A DNA stretch of 8,467 nt from FACHB-1406 sp034189065. GTDB lineage: Bacteria; Cyanobacteriota; Cyanobacteriia; Cyanobacteriales; Spirulinaceae. Of the stretch, positions 5,705 through 8,467 are shown piece after piece. The notes under the pieces are model-generated. The model did not search any database. It saw only the letters and a program-made list of their open reading frames with translations, and was not told the origin of the DNA. Location: the NCBI GenBank assembly GCA_034189065.1, contig JAXHVQ010000194.1:1-8467 (forward strand), in the 5' to 3' direction. The position numbers and the translations under genes are program-made. The first letter of the stretch is position 1; the number at the start of each line of letters is the position of its first letter.

Positions 5705-7868
5705 CTTCATCTAAATTCCGCTGTAACGGACGCTGATAGGTAAACTTGAGCGTGGTTTCGCTGGCAATAACGTCGCGGACTTCGTTATAAAATAAATAAT
5801 CTCCAACTCCGCTTAAAACTGCCCAACCTCGCGATCGCGTGAGGGCAATAAATAGCTGATTGCGCAAGCTGAGATCGCTTTCTTTACGCGCAACGCGATC
5901 GCATCCTACCACATATACGAGATCGGCTTCGTTCCCTTTGGCGCGGGAGACGCGGGAAATGGTTACACCGCCTTCCATCCAAAATCGATCGGGATCGCGA
6001 TCGGGATGTTTGGGCTTTATTCGGTCTAATTCCAAAGCGGTGGCAATATAAATTCTGATTCCACGGTCGATGAGAAAACAAGCGACTTGATTTTCTAATT
6101 CTACCGCCTCTTCGGGCGCGCCCAACACGATAACGAGAATTTCTCTGCTTGCCTTGAAATCTTCGTCATTTAAGTTAAAGGAAATTTTGCGAACGAGGTC
6201 TTCTAATTCTTCTTCACGGGAGTCGTAGGTTTCAAATTCTAAAACGGGTTCTTCCCAAAGTTCCTCAATGGGATTGGGCGAGTTCTCTGACGGTCGATGT
6301 AGTACAATCTCCGAACCGGGTTGTTTGAAATTTCCCGTCACTTCGTAGCCAATTTTACTCCAATCTTCTTTATTGGTAATCCCCGAAAGCATTCCTTCCG
6401 AACGCAATAATCCCATTCCCAAAGCGTGGGCGGCTGTCAAAATCGAACCGGGCGTTCGATAGCAGCGACGCATAATTTCAGATTTCTTGATTCCTCCTTT
6501 GTACTGAGACCCTTTAGCAAAAATACTGCTGAGTTCGGAACCAAATAACTCTTTTGTCGAAGGAATTTTTAAAGTATCTAAACTTTGAGCTTCGTCGTAG
6601 GCCCAAACCAATCTGCGCTGTTCCGGGTTGTCGGTATCAATGGGACGCAAGGCTTTATAAGCTAACCAATAAATTGCTTGTTTGTCTCGATATTTAAGTT
6701 CTTCGTCTGTTATTAAATCTTGCCCTTCGTCGATGAGAATTGCATCGAACATCGGCGCGATCGCGCTATCTTCTAATAACCATTTACACAGTTCGGCGAG
6801 TCCCCACGTGGGATTTTTTTTATGCTGAGTATCTTCGACGGTTCTGCGCCGAATGCCAGAGTTTTGACAAATAGTACTATAAAATCCGGGACGATCGAAA
6901 GCTCCCCAAGCATGAAGAACGCGCAATTTTGAGTTGGTGTTGGGGTCGTACTGAACTTCGCCGTTGCTGAACCGTCGCAACCACCGGTCAATTAAACTAA
7001 TAATTTGGTCGTAAAGAGTGCGGCTGAAAAAGACCAGGGCAATGTCCCAATCGGGATGCTTGAGGTGCATATTGGCCGCTTTTTGGCATAGCAAAACGGT
7101 TTTTCCCGAACCGGCAATTCCGCGAATTCTTTGCAGTCCGGGAGCAATTTCCTTGCCAATATGTTCTTGTTGGAGGTCGAGTTCGTAGAGGTTTTCTCGG
7201 AGGATTTCGAGGACGGCAGCGCGGGTTTTGCCGGATTTTGAAAAGCGAGAAAGGGTAGCTTTTCGTAAAATTGAGGTACCGCTAATGGCGGTTAATAGTG
7301 CTTCCCATTGTTCGTCGTCGAGTTGTTCTCCGGGAATGAGGGGGGAGGTTTGTTGGATGCGATCGCGCAATCGTTCGGCACTGAGTTGGTCTTGGAATAC
7401 AATGGGGGGACAATGGGGATGTTCGTGAAAGCTGCGTTCTTGCCATTGTTGTTCGGCGATGAGGGGGAGGGAAAGAAGGGCGCGACCGTTGACTTTTCGC
7501 CACAAACGTGCATCGCGATCGCAAACCCCAATAATCGATCGCAATTGCTGTTCGGCGAGAGGATACGCTTGAACATGAGAAAAGGATGTTTCGGGAACCA
7601 TTTCCCACGCGCCAGATTCGTCGATGGCGGCAATTTGCGCAACGGTAACAGCAACGGTTTCGATAACGATGATACCGAGTTCGCGATCGACAATGAGAAT
7701 ATCGGGTTCTTTGCGCTGTTCTCCCACTTTTGCAAAAATAGGGTAGCGCCAATAGCCAATGCAATCGCGATCGCTAAACGCCTGTTTAACGGCATCCCAA
7801 ACCTGTTGTTGCGCTTCGTCGAGGTCTTGGGATTCGGTTGTTATGAATTTGCGATCGCGATTTTCCAT
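5697..7868 (-). CDS. NERD-domain SF1 (UvrD-like) helicase
   Basis: A 723-residue fusion of an N-terminal NERD domain (PD-(D/E)xK nuclease-like, about 20-130) and a superfamily 1 helicase. Helicase motifs in order: Walker A GIAGSGKT (250-257), motif II DEGQD (380-384, usually DEAQD), YDEAQ near 430, CYRTP near 467, SRAKGNEADLVYVVG near 640-655, and the arginine motif LTRSRG (676-681). All look functional. In the NERD part, EPDILIVDRELGIIVIETV has Asp56 and Glu70, but the expected Lys two residues after the Glu is Val72, so nuclease activity may be lost. The ATG at 7868 is preceded by a GAG-rich leader. Proteins of this type unwind DNA or RNA, and some nuclease-helicase fusions act in phage defence; the adjacent toxin-antitoxin pair fits that, but its function here is inferred. 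Confidence 0.88.
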   Translation of the reverse strand: MENRDRKFITTESQDLDEAQQQVWDAVKQAFSDRDCIGYWRYPIFAKVGEQRKEPDILIVDRELGIIVIETVAVTVAQIAAIDESGAWEMVPETSFSHVQAYPLAEQQLRSIIGVCDRDARLWRKVNGRALLSLPLIAEQQWQERSFHEHPHCPPIVFQDQLSAERLRDRIQQTSPLIPGEQLDDEQWEALLTAISGTSILRKATLSRFSKSGKTRAAVLEILRENLYELDLQQEHIGKEIAPGLQRIRGIAGSGKTVLLCQKAANMHLKHPDWDIALVFFSRTLYDQIISLIDRWLRRFSNGEVQYDPNTNSKLRVLHAWGAFDRPGFYSTICQNSGIRRRTVEDTQHKKNPTWGLAELCKWLLEDSAIAPMFDAILIDEGQDLITDEELKYRDKQAIYWLAYKALRPIDTDNPEQRRLVWAYDEAQSLDTLKIPSTKELFGSELSSIFAKGSQYKGGIKKSEIMRRCYRTPGSILTAAHALGMGLLRSEGMLSGITNKEDWSKIGYEVTGNFKQPGSEIVLHRPSENSPNPIEELWEEPVLEFETYDSREEELEDLVRKISFNLNDEDFKASREILVIVLGAPEEAVELENQVACFLIDRGIRIYIATALELDRIKPKHPDRDPDRFWMEGGVTISRVSRAKGNEADLVYVVGCDRVARKESDLSLRNQLFIALTRSRGWAVLSGVGDYLFYNEVRDVIASETTLKFTYQRPLQRNLDEEN

Positions 7869-7906
7869 AACTCACTTCTCAAAGACAATGCTCTTCAGAT
7901 TGCTCG

Positions 7907-7935
7907 ATTCTCCCCTCAAAGTTCCATTTTGTCAA
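7907..7935 (-). promoter_or_regulatory. Sigma-70-type promoter for the helicase gene
   Basis: On the minus strand a perfect TTGACA (7935-7930) is followed after 17 bp by GAGAAT (7912-7907), which matches four of six -10 positions including the key A and T. Transcription would start about 30 nt before the helicase ATG. Position, spacing and the perfect -35 make this the best promoter in the window. Confidence 0.45.
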
Positions 7936-7989
7936 ATTGCGATCCCAAATAACGTCTAATGTGAATTCAGTCGGGGCGTTACGACTTAA

Positions 7990-8077
7990 GGCAGAAGGCA
8001 GTGGTCAACGGATGTCTAGGTCGTGTGCCGCCAACGGATAAAGAGCGGCACAGTTATTTTTTTTTGGCAGAAGGCAG
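7990..8077. repeat. 12-bp direct repeats flanking a hairpin unit
   Basis: GGCAGAAGGCAG occurs at 7990-8001 and 8066-8077. Each is nearly two copies of the heptamer GGCAGAA that forms the array in the topoisomerase gene. The 64 bp between them hold a second direct repeat, CAACGGAT (8006-8013 and 8032-8039), and the hairpin with its T tract. Confidence 0.7.
8024..8065 (+). terminator. Orphan Rho-independent terminator-like hairpin
   Basis: TGTGCCGC (8024-8031) pairs perfectly with GCGGCACA (8045-8052) around a 13-nt loop, followed after four bases by nine consecutive T (8057-8065) on the plus strand. Structurally it is the strongest terminator candidate here, yet no plus-strand gene lies upstream in this spacer. 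It may end an unannotated small RNA or a transcript antisense to the helicase leader. Confidence 0.5.
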
Positions 8078-8144
8078 CTATGCTGAATAAATTTATACTT
8101 TAACGGAAAGTCGTCATTTCGGCATCTAATAACTTGCTCGGGGT

Positions 8145-8202
8145 GGTGGGCAAGAGATTTTTCCCATTTCTCCTTCAAGCTGGATTAAGAACCTTGCCCA
8201 CC
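8145..8202. repeat. MITE-like inverted repeat
   Basis: GGTGGGCAAG (8145-8154) and CTTGCCCACC (8193-8202) are perfect 10-bp inverted arms separated by 38 bp. The right end continues outward to CCCTACA, so on the minus strand it reads TGTAGGGTGGGCAAG. From memory, GTAGGGTGGGCA-type palindromes are abundant in filamentous cyanobacteria. The right arm lies inside the 3' part of the small reverse gene. Confidence 0.55.
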
Positions 8203-8390
8203 CTACAATTTCTTGTCAATTGTCCAAATTCAGTACCAGTTTTATCAATTCCGTATTCGCCAGTTTCTGAATCAATGACAATCATTTTTCCAATATTATC
8301 GCCAAACTCAACTTGCTGACGAATACTATTTTCGTAAAACTCTTTGGCTCTGCGAGCAACTTCTTCTACACTCCAAAAAATAGCTTGCAT
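8175..8390 (-). CDS. Small conserved-type cyanobacterial hypothetical protein, 3' end probably truncated
   Basis: A 71-residue protein from the ATG at 8390, beginning MQAIFWSVEEVARRAKEFYE and containing DNIGKMIVIDSETGEYGIDKTG. From memory this resembles a family of short cyanobacterial proteins that normally run on for 15-30 more residues after the KTG region, ending in a strand-rich motif with RIGY or similar. Here the sequence after about residue 55 changes to QLTRNCRVGKVLNPA and is encoded by the right arm of the MITE-like repeat. The original C-terminus therefore seems to be replaced. The reading frame stays open upstream to the window edge (a GTG at 8465 would add 25 residues), but those residues look unrelated, so the ATG is preferred despite a weak ribosome site. 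Function unknown; a toxin-antitoxin-like or protease-partner role has no support here. Confidence 0.55.
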   Translation of the reverse strand: MQAIFWSVEEVARRAKEFYENSIRQQVEFGDNIGKMIVIDSETGEYGIDKTGTEFGQLTRNCRVGKVLNPA

Positions 8391-8467
8391 AATAATTTTA
8401 CCGATTTCGTGCTTTTCATTATTACATAAAATTAATGAACTTGCGCAAATTGCGCCACAAAGCACCA

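Larger units (their letters stand above)
7869..8174. other. Gene-free accessory spacer
   Basis: No convincing coding region lies between the helicase start and the small reverse gene. The stretch holds the helicase promoter candidate, two 12-bp heptamer-derived direct repeats, a terminator-like hairpin with a nine-T tract, and the left arm of a MITE-like inverted repeat. Nothing recognisable was seen from 8078 to 8140, which is AT-rich. Confidence 0.6.

Noticed and set aside
7308..7952. 214-residue plus-strand frame antisense to the helicase
   Set aside because: The opposite strand carries the conserved NERD region; this frame has a composition expected of an antisense shadow.
7990..8077. 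CRISPR array
   Set aside because: Only two copies of a 12-bp repeat and one spacer; the repeat is a heptamer dimer, and no cas gene is present.
1..8467. tRNA or rRNA genes
   Set aside because: No cloverleaf with a T-arm GTTCRA-type box and no rRNA core sequence was seen on either strand.

Overview
The window is cyanobacterial. The HIP1 octamer GCGATCGC occurs at least 15 times in 8.5 kb, for example near 218, 707, 822, 2060, 2370, 3122, 5830, 7515 and 7850. Period-7 short tandem repeats are scattered through it, and several genes belong to families I know mainly from cyanobacteria. The genus cannot be named from this stretch.

Layout. 1-1633 (-) is the N-terminal part of a type IIA topoisomerase A subunit (GyrA/ParC family) that runs off the left edge. 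It is divergent from a single-domain response regulator at 1771-2172 (+), which is followed by a terminator-like hairpin and a LexA-box-like palindrome. 2303-3157 (-) is an exported TPR protein, divergent from an HlyD/MacA-type membrane-fusion adaptor at 3373-4857 (+). The adaptor's stop codon is the first triplet of a TAATGAA heptamer array. 4881-4997 holds a structured sequence that may be the relic end of a tnpB element. An overlapping MNT antitoxin and HEPN toxin pair follows at 5032-5674 (+). It converges on a 723-residue NERD-domain/SF1 helicase at 5697-7868 (-). The right edge (7869-8467) is accessory: an orphan terminator-like hairpin flanked by heptamer repeats, a MITE-like inverted repeat, and a small reverse-strand gene whose 3' end runs into that repeat.

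How the genes relate. The left half (topoisomerase, receiver, TPR protein, efflux adaptor) looks like ordinary chromosome, with no shared pathway visible. The right half (toxin-antitoxin pair, nuclease-helicase, repeat debris, eroded small gene) looks like a small defence or accessory patch.

The most unusual signals are: (1) a 12-copy heptanucleotide array inside the topoisomerase reading frame that encodes four heptapeptide repeats exactly where the catalytic core joins the C-terminal domain; (2) a NERD nuclease domain in which the expected catalytic lysine reads as valine, next to a complete set of helicase motifs; (3) a possible tnpB/omega-RNA relic beside the toxin-antitoxin operon; and (4) a small gene that appears truncated by a palindromic repeat.
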